This document shows, piece by piece, positions 32,102 to 39,889 of a stretch of DNA of 41,051 nt. Made by a program: the position numbers and the translations under genes. Source of the DNA: Anthropogastromicrobium sp963652495. GTDB taxonomy: Bacteria > Bacillota > Clostridia > Lachnospirales > Lachnospiraceae. Under the pieces are notes generated by a model. It did not search any database. It saw only the letters and a program-made list of their open reading frames with translations, and had not been told where the DNA came from. The DNA lies in assembly GCA_963652495.1 (NCBI GenBank), contig CAVJTU010000020.1:1-41051 (forward strand), written 5' to 3'. Every line of letters starts with the position of its first letter. Position 1 is the stretch's first letter.

Positions 32102-33109
32102 ATGGACAACGAAAAAGAAGTGCTCCTTTCTGTGAGCCACTTAAAGAAATATTTTCAGGTAGGCAAAAACGCCACCTTAAAGGCTGTTGACGATGTTTCT
32201 TTTGATATCTACAAGGGAGAAACGCTCGGAATGGTAGGAGAGTCCGGCTGTGGAAAGACCACCTGCGGACGAACCTGCATTGGATTGTATACAAGAACAG
32301 ACGGCGAAGTCTTGTTTAAGGGACAAGATCCGCAGAAGCTGACCGGAAAAGCCAGACAGAATTATAAAAAGTCGGTTCAGATGGTTTTCCAGGATCCGTA
32401 TGGCTCCCTTGACCCGCGTATGACCGTTGCAGAGATCATCGGTGAGGGAATCGACATTCACCATCTGGCAAAAAATAAGAAAGAGCGTAACGAGCGCATC
32501 TATCACTATTTGGAACTGGTTGGCTTAAATAGAGAACATGCAAACCGTTTCGTCCACGAGTTCTCCGGTGGTCAGAGACAGCGTATCGGTATCGCGCGCG
32601 CACTCGCAGTCGAGCCGGAATTTCTCGTTCTTGACGAGCCGATCTCTGCGCTGGACGTTTCCATTCAGGCGCAGATCGTAAATCTTTTGATTGATTTGCA
32701 AAAGCGCATGGGACTGACTTATCTGTTTGTTGCACACGATCTGTCCATGGTAAAGCACATTTCCGACCGTGTCGCTGTACTGTATCTTGGTACGCTTGTC
32801 GAGCTGACTACCTCTGAGGAGCTATATGCAAATCCGCAGCATCCATACACCAGAGCGTTGCTGTCTGCAATCCCGATTCCGGATCCGAAGGTTGAGAAGA
32901 AGAGAGACGAGGAGAAAATTCGTCTTGAGGGCGAAGTTCCAAGCCCGATCAACTCCCCAGCAGGCTGCAAGTTTCAGGGAAGATGTAAATGTGCAATGCC
33001 GATTTGCCGTCAGGAAATGCCAAAGCTTCGTGACATCGGCGGCGGTCATTTTGTTGCATGCCATATGTGTGATCCGACACACGGCTGTGAGACAGGAAAT
33101 TGCGTATGA
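32102..33109 (+). CDS. oppF: Oligopeptide ABC transporter ATPase, OppF type
   Basis: A 335-residue ATPase with Walker A GESGCGKT (46-53), signature FSGGQRQRIGIARALAVEPEF and Walker B LVLDEPISALDVSIQAQ, the usual OppF sequence. The C-terminal 'LEGEVPSPINSPAGCKFQGRCKCAMPIC' is the OppF hallmark; further cysteines follow to the end (CHMCDPTHGCETGNC), more than is usual. Its stop overlaps the start of the small membrane protein (ATGA). Confidence 0.94.
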   Translation: MDNEKEVLLSVSHLKKYFQVGKNATLKAVDDVSFDIYKGETLGMVGESGCGKTTCGRTCIGLYTRTDGEVLFKGQDPQKLTGKARQNYKKSVQMVFQDPYGSLDPRMTVAEIIGEGIDIHHLAKNKKERNERIYHYLELVGLNREHANRFVHEFSGGQRQRIGIARALAVEPEFLVLDEPISALDVSIQAQIVNLLIDLQKRMGLTYLFVAHDLSMVKHISDRVAVLYLGTLVELTTSEELYANPQHPYTRALLSAIPIPDPKVEKKRDEEKIRLEGEVPSPINSPAGCKFQGRCKCAMPICRQEMPKLRDIGGGHFVACHMCDPTHGCETGNCV

Positions 33110-33492
33110 CACCGAACAGAAAAGATACAAAAGAGACAGTAAAAAAGGTCATAGCAGATGTAGGAAAGGCATTTGTGATCGGTATGATAGCTGCTGCTGT
33201 TTTGTCCGTTATATTGTTTGCAGGCGGCTTTCTCTTTGGACACTTTCAAGCGGCAAACGGATTGGAAATCATGAAGGATGGACTGCTGCTGATCGGCGCG
33301 ATTGGATTGTTTCTGGTGGCAGGAATGCTCCTTGCCAAAGGAAAGAAAGAGAACGCAGATGAGAAGAAGGAGGCAAAGAATGGCTGGCGAAATCACTTCG
33401 CTGTGATTGGTTTAAAGACAGTCGTTTTCATGATCAGCGTTGCCTTTTTGCTGGTGGCATCAGTGGCAGACTGGATTTTGCTGAATATGTGA
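33106..33492 (+). CDS. Small membrane protein coupled to the opp operon, function unknown
   Basis: A 128-residue protein with three predicted membrane segments: about 22-45, 57-77 and 99-124. A basic N-terminus and a Lys/Glu-rich loop (about 78-95) lie between segments. I do not recognise the family. It shares an ATGA overlap with oppF, so it is co-translated and may be an accessory of the peptide transporter. A longer reading from a TTG at 33100 is possible but unneeded. A terminator follows about 85 nt later. Confidence 0.7.
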   Translation: MTPNRKDTKETVKKVIADVGKAFVIGMIAAAVLSVILFAGGFLFGHFQAANGLEIMKDGLLLIGAIGLFLVAGMLLAKGKKENADEKKEAKNGWRNHFAVIGLKTVVFMISVAFLLVASVADWILLNM

Positions 33493-33576
33493 TGAACGAT
33501 TAATGGCAGAGTGGACTTTGCGAAAAGTGTAGATTTGGCTAGATTATGGAAGAAAGCCATTAATTATTGAATTGTG

Positions 33577-33616
33577 AGTCGCTATAGGGACATGCTATAG
33601 CGACTTATTGTTTTTT
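33577..33616 (+). terminator. Terminator of the opp operon
   Basis: AGTCGCTATAG (33577-33587) and CTATAGCGACT (33595-33605) form a perfect 11-bp stem with a 7-nt loop, followed by TATTGTTTTTT. Confidence 0.85.
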
Positions 33617-33724
33617 AATTATGGACAATAGCAAAGAAAAAAGGTATTCTTTAAAGGAACTGTAGAAAGAAAAGAATGCTGATACAGATAGATAGGAAAG
33701 TTTGAATATAAGGAGACTAAGAGA

Positions 33725-34879
33725 ATGGATTTAAAATTTGAGACACGATGTATTCACAGAGAGCATGAGTATGAGGAGGGTCATCCATACGGTTCCGTAT
33801 GCACACCGATCTACCAGACCGCGACCTTCTACCATCCGGGTATCGGTCAGACCACGGGCTTTAATTACACAAGAGAGAGTAACCCGACCAGAAGTGAGCT
33901 GGAAGAGATCGTGACCTCACTCGAAGAGGCTAAGGATACCGTAGCTTGTGCAAATGGTATGGCAGCGATTGTGCTGTGCATGGAACTGTTTGAGTCCGGA
34001 GATCATATTGTATGCTCAGAGGATTTGTATGGCGGTTCCGTTCGTATGTTCCAGACAACGGGAGAGAAGCGCGGATTGAGCTTCACTTATGTCAACACAG
34101 CAGATGTCGCTGCAACGGAAGCTGCCATTCAGAGCAACACAAAGGCTCTTTATATCGAGACACCGAGCAATCCGACCATGCAGATTACTGATCTTGCCGA
34201 GATGAAACGCCTTGCAGATAAATATAACCTTCTTGTGATTGTAGACAATACTTTCTTATCTCCTTATTTCCAGAAGCCAATCCGCTTTGGCGCAGACCTT
34301 GTCCTTCACAGCGGAACGAAGTTCCTCGGAGGACATAACGATACACTGGCAGGATTTTTATCCACTTCAAGAGACGATCTTGCAGAAAAAATCCGTTACC
34401 TGTATAAGACCGTTGGAAGCTGTCTGGCTCCGTTTGACAGCTATCTGTTAATCCGCGGTATCAAAACACTGCCGATTCGTATGGAGCGTCAGCAGGAGAA
34501 CGCACTTGCTATCGCAAAGTGGTTAAAGACCCAGAAGAAGATCAAGCAGGTTTACTACATTGGTCTGGAAGATCATCCGGGATACGAAATCAACAAGAAG
34601 CAGACAACCGGCTTTGGCAGCATGATTTCGCTTCGCACCGACAGCGAAGCAACTGCGCGCCGCGTACTTGAGCGCATTCGTCTGATCACTTATGCAGAGA
34701 GCCTTGGCGGTGTAGAGTCTCTTATGACGTATCCAATGTTACAGACACACGGCGATGTTCCGGTTGAGACAAGAGAGCGTCTTGGTATTACCGAGGATTT
34801 CCTTCGTTTTTCCGTCGGCATCGAAAATGTAGACGATCTGATTGCCGATCTGGATCAGGCATTAAACGGAGAAGATTGA
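33725..34879 (+). CDS. Cystathionine gamma-synthase/gamma-lyase family PLP enzyme
   Basis: A 384-residue enzyme of the Cys/Met metabolism PLP family. Seen features: 'PIYQTATF', 'NYTRESNPTRSELE' (phosphate and partner-subunit contacts), Tyr102 in DLYGGS for ring stacking, 'VIVDNTFLSPYFQKP', and PLP-binding Lys199 in HSGTKFLGGH. The C-terminal 'LGGVESLMTYPMLQTH' and 'LRFSVGIENVDDLIADLDQAL' are typical. Gamma-synthase (MetB), gamma-lyase and related beta-lyase activities cannot be separated by eye. It is followed after 70 nt by a PatB/MalY C-S lyase, which supports a place in cysteine-methionine interconversion. AAGGAGA precedes the ATG. No SAM riboswitch or T-box is seen upstream. Confidence 0.9.
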   Translation: MDLKFETRCIHREHEYEEGHPYGSVCTPIYQTATFYHPGIGQTTGFNYTRESNPTRSELEEIVTSLEEAKDTVACANGMAAIVLCMELFESGDHIVCSEDLYGGSVRMFQTTGEKRGLSFTYVNTADVAATEAAIQSNTKALYIETPSNPTMQITDLAEMKRLADKYNLLVIVDNTFLSPYFQKPIRFGADLVLHSGTKFLGGHNDTLAGFLSTSRDDLAEKIRYLYKTVGSCLAPFDSYLLIRGIKTLPIRMERQQENALAIAKWLKTQKKIKQVYYIGLEDHPGYEINKKQTTGFGSMISLRTDSEATARRVLERIRLITYAESLGGVESLMTYPMLQTHGDVPVETRERLGITEDFLRFSVGIENVDDLIADLDQALNGED

Positions 34880-34949
34880 TTGAAGGGATTCACTTTTGCA
34901 AAATGTGGAACTTGAAAACACGAATTTGGCAGAATTTGGAGGATGAAGG

Positions 34950-36134
34950 GTGAAGTTTGATTTTGATAAAATTACAGACCGCAGAGGTACGGACTGCTTA
35001 AAATATGATTTTGCAAAAGAACGAGGCAGACATGAGGGCGTTTTGCCGCTGTGGGTGGCTGATATGGATTTTCCTACAGTGCCTAAGGTCAGTGCGCGTC
35101 TTCGTCAGATCACAGAGCATGGAATTTATGGCTACAGCGATGCGAAGGAACCCTATTTTCAGGCACTTTCCGGTTGGTACGAGAAGCATTTTTCATGGAA
35201 GATTCAGAATGAATGGCTGATCAAGACACCGGGCGTTGTTTTTGCGTTGGCAGCTGCCGTGCGTGCATATACAAAGCCGGGAGAGGCTGTTTTGTTACAG
35301 CAGCCTGTCTATTATCCATTTACCGAGGTCATTACAGACAATGAGCGTGTTGTCGTAAACAGTCCGTTAAAGTTAATTGACGGTCATTATGAGATTGACT
35401 TTGAGGATTTTGAGAGTAAAATTCGTGAAAATCACGTAAAGCTTTTTTTGATGTGCAGTCCGCACAATCCGGTTGGCCGCGTCTGGAAGAAGTGGGAGTT
35501 AGAGAAGGTCGGAGAACTTTGCATTCATTACGGTGTGACTGTTGTAAGTGATGAGATTCACAGCGACTTTACCTGGGGCAGCAATCAGCATTTGATGTTT
35601 GCATCGCTTTCGGAAGATTTTGCAAATATCAGCATTACCTGCACTGCACCGAGCAAGACATTTAACCTTGCCGGTCTTCAGGTTTCCAATATTTTTATTC
35701 CGAACGAGACGCTTCGCCAAAAGTTCAAGAAGGCAGTCGATGCGGCAGGCTACAGTCAGGTCAATGTCATGGGCTTAGAGGCATGTCAGGCTGCCTATGA
35801 ATATGGCGAGGACTGGCTGACACAGTTAAAGACGTATTTGGAAGAAAATATCACATTTGTCCGTGAATTTATTCAGACAAGACTTCCGAAGCTTTCGATG
35901 ATCCAGCCGGAAGGCACTTATCTTTTATGGGTTGATTTTCGCGCACTTGGTCTTACGGAGGCACAGAGGCAGGATCTGATCGAGAATAAAGCGAATCTGT
36001 GGCTTGACAGCGGTGCGATGTTCGGACCGGACGGAGAGGGCTTTGAGCGATTTAATGTGGCTTGTCCGCGTTCTGTATTGCAGCAGGCATTTGAGCAGCT
36101 GGAGGCGGCTGTTAATGAGTTGGCTGCTGAGTAA
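34950..36134 (+). CDS. PatB/MalY-family C-S lyase (cystathionine beta-lyase type)
   Basis: A 394-residue class I/II aminotransferase-fold PLP enzyme. 'VLPLWVADMDFPTVPKV' near residue 31, 'GIYGYSDA', 'LLQQPVYYPF', 'LFLMCSPHNPVGRVW', 'VVSDEIHSDFTW' and the PLP Lys236 in 'APSKTFNLAGLQ' are the hallmarks of PatB/MalY. These enzymes cleave cystathionine to homocysteine, pyruvate and ammonia, or act on other cysteine S-conjugates. The start is a GTG with GGAGG six nt upstream. With the preceding gene it would form the two-step transsulfuration from homoserine esters to homocysteine. Family call is firm; exact substrate is not. Confidence 0.92.
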   Translation: MKFDFDKITDRRGTDCLKYDFAKERGRHEGVLPLWVADMDFPTVPKVSARLRQITEHGIYGYSDAKEPYFQALSGWYEKHFSWKIQNEWLIKTPGVVFALAAAVRAYTKPGEAVLLQQPVYYPFTEVITDNERVVVNSPLKLIDGHYEIDFEDFESKIRENHVKLFLMCSPHNPVGRVWKKWELEKVGELCIHYGVTVVSDEIHSDFTWGSNQHLMFASLSEDFANISITCTAPSKTFNLAGLQVSNIFIPNETLRQKFKKAVDAAGYSQVNVMGLEACQAAYEYGEDWLTQLKTYLEENITFVREFIQTRLPKLSMIQPEGTYLLWVDFRALGLTEAQRQDLIENKANLWLDSGAMFGPDGEGFERFNVACPRSVLQQAFEQLEAAVNELAAE

Positions 36135-36209
36135 TAGTCAAAGCGTCAAGGTAAGTATACAGCAAAATTTATTGAAAACGCTAGGATTTAGGAATCTGGC
36201 GTGGGAATC

Positions 36210-36230
36210 CTCGGTCATTCAATGACCGAG
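36210..36230. promoter_or_regulatory. Perfect 9-bp hairpin upstream of the cysteine desulfurase gene
   Basis: CTCGGTCAT (36210-36218) and ATGACCGAG (36222-36230) are separated by 3 nt. No T-run follows, so it may be an operator or a leader hairpin about 40 nt before the start codon. Confidence 0.4.
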
Positions 36231-36270
36231 TTACTGACGAAAGTGAAAAATCAGGAGGCATAATCAGATC

Positions 36271-37389
36271 ATGATTTATTTGGATTATGCGGCGAACACT
36301 CCGGCACAGGAACGTGTGCTGGAGTGTTTTTGCCGAATTGAAAAAGAATATATTGGAAATCCCAATTCCGTCCATCCGGCGGGGATTCGCGCAAAGGAAC
36401 GGATGGAGGAGGCAACTCAGACAATTGCGCGTCTTCTTGATGCAAGACCGGATGAAGTTATCTATACCTCTGGCGCAACGGAGTCAAATAATACTGCAAT
36501 TAAGGGAATTGCGCAGGCATCACGCCATATTGGACGCCATATTATTTCTACACCGCTTGAACATTCCTCAGTAAGTGGTACACTGACAGCCTTGCAGGAA
36601 AAAGACAGTGAAATTGATCTGCTTGACATCATGAGAGACGGCATGGTGGATTGTGAACAGTTAGAGGATCTGATGACAAAGCATACTGTTCTGATTTCCG
36701 TCTGTGCGATTGACAGTGAGCTTGGAACCATTCAGCCGATTGATAAGATTATTGCGATTAAAAAGAAATATCCGGATTGCCGCCTTCATGTGGATGCGAC
36801 ACAGGCGATTGGACGAATACCATTTTCATTTGATGGCATCGACACGATGAGTCTTGCACCGCACAAGTTTGGCGGCTTAAATGGAAGCGGAATTTTATTA
36901 AAACGGGAAGGTGTGCCGATGGAGCCGCTGTTAAACGGAGGAGCCAGTACCACGATTTATCGAAGCGGTACACCGGCACTAGCCATGGCGGTGACATCTG
37001 CACTGGCACTTGAGATGGCACTCGCGCAAGAGGATGAGGTAAATGCGCGCATGTGTGAGTACAATCAAATGCTGAGAAAATCGTTGTCTTCGTACAGTCG
37101 CGTGCAGATTAACAGCCCAAAGAATAGTGTTCCGCATATTTTGAATCTGAGCGTAGAGGGTGTGAAGGGTGTCGCGTTTCAGAAGGCACTGGCACAGCGA
37201 GATGTTTGTGTATCCGTTAAGTCGGCATGCTCCGTAGAGAATACGCCGTCAAGGTCTGTTTTTGCCATCAGCAGGGATCGGAAGAGGGCGCTTTCTTCGT
37301 GGCGCATTAGTATGGGAAGTGCGACTACGCGCGAGGAGTTGGAGGAGTTTTTGAACATTTTTGATACATGCTACAAGGAATTGACTTGA
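36271..37389 (+). CDS. Cysteine desulfurase (NifS/IscS-like)
   Basis: A 372-residue class V aminotransferase that takes sulfur from cysteine as a persulfide. It begins 'IYLDYAANTP', has 'YTSGATESNN', His98 in TPLEHSS, 'HVDATQAIG', the PLP Lys199 in LAPHKFGG, and the persulfide Cys320 in VKSACSVENTPSRSV, which lies in a loop like that of IscS/NifS. The C-terminus 'RISMGSATTREELEEFLN' is typical. An AGGAGGC site precedes the ATG. About 150 nt downstream is a TtcA-like tRNA thiolation gene, a plausible recipient of its sulfur. There is no iscU or iscR beside it. Confidence 0.92.
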   Translation: MIYLDYAANTPAQERVLECFCRIEKEYIGNPNSVHPAGIRAKERMEEATQTIARLLDARPDEVIYTSGATESNNTAIKGIAQASRHIGRHIISTPLEHSSVSGTLTALQEKDSEIDLLDIMRDGMVDCEQLEDLMTKHTVLISVCAIDSELGTIQPIDKIIAIKKKYPDCRLHVDATQAIGRIPFSFDGIDTMSLAPHKFGGLNGSGILLKREGVPMEPLLNGGASTTIYRSGTPALAMAVTSALALEMALAQEDEVNARMCEYNQMLRKSLSSYSRVQINSPKNSVPHILNLSVEGVKGVAFQKALAQRDVCVSVKSACSVENTPSRSVFAISRDRKRALSSWRISMGSATTREELEEFLNIFDTCYKELT

Positions 37390-37414
37390 CACAAAGAAAA
37401 AAATATGTTTGTAT
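37386..37414 (+). promoter_or_regulatory. Possible promoter upstream of the TtcA-like gene
   Basis: A perfect TTGACA (37386-37391) overlaps the end of the desulfurase gene. The -10 is poor: TTGTAT (37409-37414) at 17 nt, or TATATA (37412-37417) at 20 nt. Confidence 0.35.
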
Positions 37415-37459
37415 ATATCAGGTACAAGATTTTACAAGAGCTGAAACGTATTTTGTAAA

Positions 37460-37515
37460 GCAAAGCACGTAGCAATCTGGTATCAAAGGGGTCAAAATGC
37501 CTTTTGACACCAATA
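37460..37515. repeat. 32-nt intergenic repeat, copy 2, with strong hairpin
   Basis: Positions 37460-37491 match 2710-2741 over 32 nt. The 3' part continues into a hairpin in which TGGTATCAAAGG (37478-37489) pairs with CCTTTTGACACCA (37500-37512), allowing G-U pairs. It lies just upstream of the TtcA-like gene. Confidence 0.6.
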
Positions 37516-37542
37516 TCATTATATAGAAAAGGAATGACAAAA

Positions 37543-38424
37543 ATGGGAAAAACACTCGAACCGAGCCGGGAAATCGAACGCAGCATCATGAAAAAATATA
37601 GAAAAGAACTGTGGAATCCTTTTATTCAGGCGGTAAAGAATTATGAGTTGGTTCAGGAAAATGATAAGATCGCAGTCTGTATTTCAGGTGGAAAGGATTC
37701 CATGCTGATGGCAAAACTGATGCAGCTGCTTCAGCGTTACGGTGATGTTCCGTTTGAACTGGTATTTCTGGTGATGGATCCGGGATATAATGAAAGAAAC
37801 CGTAATAAGATTGAACAGAATGCAAAGCTTCTCGATATTCCGGTCACGATTTTCGAGACCAACATCTTTGAGGTAGCAAACAGCACCGATAAGTCTCCGT
37901 GCTATCTGTGTGCAAGAATGCGCCGCGGTCACTTGTATAACAAGGCAAAGGAGCTGGGCTGCAACAAGATTGCACTTGGTCATCATTTTAATGATGTTAT
38001 CGAGACCACGCTGATTGGTATGTTCTATGCGTCCCAGTTAAAGGCTATGATGCCAAAGCTTCACAGCACCAACTTCGAGGGAATGGAGCTCATTCGCCCA
38101 ATGTATTGCATCCATGAGGACGATATCATTGCATGGAAGCGTTACAACGAACTGGAATTTATTCAGTGCGCATGCCGCTTTACTGAAAACTGTACGATGT
38201 GCGATAATGGCGGCGGTGGTTCCAAGCGTCAGGAGATCAAGACGCTGATTCGCCGTTTAAAGAGAGACAATCCGCTGATTGACAAGAGCATTTTCAACAG
38301 CATTCATGCAGTCAGCCTTGACACAATGCCGGGCTATAAGACACATGGAAAGACCTATTCCTTCGTGGATATTTATAATAAGGAAGAAACAGCTCAGGGA
38401 GAAGATGCGCTAACAGAAGAATAA
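37543..38424 (+). CDS. TtcA-like PP-loop tRNA thiolation protein
   Basis: A 293-residue adenine nucleotide alpha hydrolase. The PP-loop SGGKDS (48-53) activates the tRNA base, and 'CYLCARMRRGHLY' places the CxxC pair Cys120/Cys123 as in TtcA, with more cysteines at 209 and 211, consistent with an iron-sulfur cluster. 'ALGHHFNDVIETTLIGMFY' is also typical. TtcA makes 2-thiocytidine at position 32; clostridial relatives may have other targets. The ATG at 37543 is favoured by AAAAGGA nine nt upstream; ATGs at 37504 and 37534 are alternatives. A cysteine desulfurase lies just upstream and a tRNA cluster downstream. Confidence 0.85.
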   Translation: MGKTLEPSREIERSIMKKYRKELWNPFIQAVKNYELVQENDKIAVCISGGKDSMLMAKLMQLLQRYGDVPFELVFLVMDPGYNERNRNKIEQNAKLLDIPVTIFETNIFEVANSTDKSPCYLCARMRRGHLYNKAKELGCNKIALGHHFNDVIETTLIGMFYASQLKAMMPKLHSTNFEGMELIRPMYCIHEDDIIAWKRYNELEFIQCACRFTENCTMCDNGGGGSKRQEIKTLIRRLKRDNPLIDKSIFNSIHAVSLDTMPGYKTHGKTYSFVDIYNKEETAQGEDALTEE

Positions 38425-38450
38425 GATAAAGAAATCGACTGCGTAATGGA

Positions 38451-38478
38451 AGATGCTGTCCAGTTGGACAGCATCTTT
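38451..38478 (+). terminator. Hairpin terminator after the TtcA-like gene
   Basis: AGATGCTGTCC (38451-38461) and GGACAGCATCT (38466-38476) form a perfect 11-bp stem with a 4-nt loop. Only three T's follow, so it may be a weak terminator. Confidence 0.6.
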
Positions 38479-38585
38479 GGGATCATTGTCATTTTGACGG
38501 GAGGTCATTATAAGTATGGATTTGTTTGAAAAACAGACACAAAAGAGCCATTGAAGAAAAAAATGAAAAAATTTAAAAAAAACTG

Positions 38586-38614
38586 TTGACAAATCGTTTG
38601 CGATGTTATATACT
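38586..38614 (+). promoter_or_regulatory. Strong sigma-A promoter of the tRNA cluster
   Basis: A perfect TTGACA (38586-38591) and TATACT (38609-38614) are 17 nt apart, about 43 nt before the first tRNA. Confidence 0.85.
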
Positions 38615-38656
38615 AGTGCATGTCTTGAGGGACACGAAAGACAACGATGAAAACGT

Positions 38657-38731
38657 CGGGGTGTGGCTCAGCTTGGCTAGAGCGCCTGGTTTGGGACCAG
38701 GAGGCCGCAGGTTCGAATCCTGTCACCCCGA
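38657..38731 (+). tRNA. tRNA-Pro (anticodon TGG)
   Basis: The acceptor CGGGGTG pairs with CACCCCG, the anticodon arm is CCTGG-TTTGGGA-CCAGG with anticodon TGG, and the T arm is GCAGG-TTCGAAT-CCTGT. The CCA end is not encoded. Confidence 0.95.
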
Positions 38732-38759
38732 TCTTTTTATAAAAATTGTTTTATACTAT

Positions 38760-38834
38760 GGTGGGTATAGCGCAGTTGGTTAGCGCGCCAGATTGTGGCT
38801 CTGGAGGTCTAGGGTTCGAATCCCTATACCCACC
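38760..38834 (+). tRNA. tRNA-His (anticodon GTG)
   Basis: The acceptor GTGGGTA pairs with TACCCAC, the extra G at 38760 pairs with the discriminator C at 38834 as expected for histidine tRNA, and the anticodon loop ATTGTGGC gives GTG. No encoded CCA. Confidence 0.95.
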
Positions 38835-38859
38835 CTTGCAGGTTAAGTCCCTGCGACGT

Positions 38860-38932
38860 TGGGCTATCGCCAAGCGGTAAGGCACAGGACTTTGACTCCT
38901 GCATTACGTTGGTTCGAATCCAACTAGCCCAG
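38860..38932 (+). tRNA. tRNA-Gln (anticodon TTG)
   Basis: The acceptor TGGGCTA pairs with TAGCCCA, the anticodon arm is CAGGA-CTTTGAC-TCCTG with TTG, and the T arm is GTTGG-TTCGAAT-CCAAC. A GCAGG/CCTGC hairpin lies in the spacer before it (38837-38854). No encoded CCA. Confidence 0.95.
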
Positions 38933-38935
38933 GAT

Positions 38936-39008
38936 GGGATACTAGCTCAGTCGGTAGAGCACTTGACTTTTAATCAAGGTGTCGCGGGTTCGAATCCCGC
39001 GTGTCTCA
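38936..39008 (+). tRNA. tRNA-Lys (anticodon TTT)
   Basis: The acceptor GGGATAC pairs with GTGTCTC (two G-T pairs), the anticodon arm is CTTGA-CTTTTAA-TCAAG with TTT, and the T arm is GCGGG-TTCGAAT-CCCGC. Only 3 nt after tRNA-Gln. Confidence 0.95.
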
Positions 39009-39019
39009 CGATTTTTATA

Positions 39020-39053
39020 CCTGAGAAGCAAATGATGCTGCTCAGGTTTTTTT
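39020..39053 (+). terminator. Terminator of the tRNA cluster
   Basis: CCTGAG (39020-39025) pairs with CTCAGG (39041-39046), with an inner AGCA/TGCT extension, followed by a run of seven T's. Confidence 0.85.
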
Positions 39054-39314
39054 ATTGCCAAAAAACGGTTATACAAAAGAAAGTATTGTAGAAAAGAAAT
39101 AGGAACATAGATTTTCATTATAATGCTATGAAATTTTGCGATACTATGAAATTCTGTGCTGTTCTACACTATGAAATTTACTAGTTACTCATAAATTTGC
39201 CAATATCTTCCAAATTAGAAGCAAATTCGTTACTATAGTAACTGTTCAAAGCCATATGAAATCAAGGTGTAGCTTTGAGTCGTTACAATACAAAGAAATT
39301 TGGAGGTATATTCG
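39054..39314 (+). promoter_or_regulatory. Leader of the split-barrel gene: palindrome and repeated motifs
   Basis: No gene is seen here. The region holds a perfect 14-bp palindrome GTTACTATAGTAAC (39229-39242), a 5' leader hairpin TCAAAGC/GCTTTGA (39246-39252 and 39272-39278), and three copies of a 'CTATGAAATT' motif (about 39125-39180). A possible promoter is TTCCAA (39208-39213) and TACTAT (39231-39236) at 17 nt, whose -10 falls in the palindrome, so the palindrome is a candidate operator. The nearby HxlR regulator is the natural candidate to bind it. Confidence 0.5.
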
Positions 39315-39710
39315 ATGTTAAATGAATCTGTAGTTAAAGTATTAAAGAATGGTATGTGGGATCTTGCAACATGTGCAAATGGAGAACCAAACGTAGTGCC
39401 AGTTGCTTTTAAGGATGTTACCGAAGATGGAAAGCTGGTTGTAGGAGATGTGTTCCTTGAGACAACATTAAACAATTTAAAGGCAAATGATGGAAAAATC
39501 GCGATCTCCGTATACGATGCACAGAGTCTTGAGGGCTATCAGATTAAAGGTACTGCTGAGTATGTAACAGAAGGAACTCTTGTAGATACATTCAAGACCA
39601 TGGTAGAGGGAATGTTCCATGGTGCAGCAACGGCAAAGGGCGCACTGATCATTACACCAGCGAAAGTGATTGTTACAACACCGGGTGCAGAGAATAAGAA
39701 AGAGCTGTAA
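39315..39710 (+). CDS. Pyridoxamine 5'-phosphate oxidase-family FMN-binding split-barrel protein
   Basis: A 131-residue single-domain protein. 'WDLATCANGEPNVVPVAFKDV' near residues 14-34, a core 'VGDVFLETTLNNLKANDGKIAISVYD' and 'GYQIKGTAEYVTEG' match small PPOX-like flavoproteins, which bind FMN or related cofactors and often act as reductases or sensors rather than making PLP. GGAGG eight nt before the ATG at 39315 sets the start. It lies upstream of an HxlR regulator, a frequent pairing for redox- or quinone-responsive flavoprotein genes. The exact reaction is unknown. Confidence 0.8.
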   Translation: MLNESVVKVLKNGMWDLATCANGEPNVVPVAFKDVTEDGKLVVGDVFLETTLNNLKANDGKIAISVYDAQSLEGYQIKGTAEYVTEGTLVDTFKTMVEGMFHGAATAKGALIITPAKVIVTTPGAENKKEL

Positions 39711-39735
39711 TAACAAAGAGTTACAATTAAGAAAG

Positions 39736-39799
39736 AACTGTAATAAATAAAAATTGTAACAAATAAAAATTGCAATAAATAAGAACTGCAACAAAGTTA
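39736..39799. repeat. Four tandem copies of a 16-nt A-rich repeat
   Basis: Units at 39736, 39752, 39768 and 39784 follow the pattern AAYTGYAAYAAATAAR; the first three differ by one to four bases and the last is more diverged. They fill most of the gap between the split-barrel gene and the HxlR promoter. No spacers, so not CRISPR. Confidence 0.65.
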
Positions 39800-39831
39800 A
39801 TTCAGAAGCCACTAATAAATTTCATAGTAAC

Positions 39832-39860
39832 TTCAAAAATGATCACCTTCAGGCTATAAT
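39832..39860 (+). promoter_or_regulatory. Promoter of the HxlR gene
   Basis: TTCAAA (39832-39837) and TATAAT (39855-39860) are 17 nt apart, 30 nt before the start codon. A GTAAC half-site (39827-39831) just upstream echoes the palindrome at 39229. Confidence 0.65.
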
Positions 39861-39885
39861 GAAAAAAAACAGCTTGGAGGTGATC
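39841..39885. promoter_or_regulatory. Imperfect 14-bp inverted repeat around the HxlR -10 box (candidate operator)
   Basis: GATCACCTTCAGGC (39841-39854) and GCTTGGAGGTGATC (39872-39885) match as reverse complements at 12 of 14 positions, with an exact 8-bp outer part. The right arm contains the ribosome binding site and the left arm lies in the promoter spacer, so the dyad would act in DNA. Confidence 0.45.
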
Positions 39886-39889
39886 TTTT

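Noticed and set aside
31770..32294. 174-codon open frame on the - strand across oppD/oppF
   Set aside because: It is antisense to two certain ATPase genes and has no ribosome site or known domain.
33493..33724. SAM riboswitch or T-box before the Cys/Met PLP enzyme
   Set aside because: I looked for the conserved cores and found only the opp terminator hairpin and an A-rich stretch.
38586..39091. Short open frames over the tRNA genes
   Set aside because: They run through well-formed tRNA structures; such peptides are a common false call at tRNA loci.
39736..39799. Possible CRISPR array
   Set aside because: The 16-nt units are directly adjacent with no spacers and no cas genes are near.
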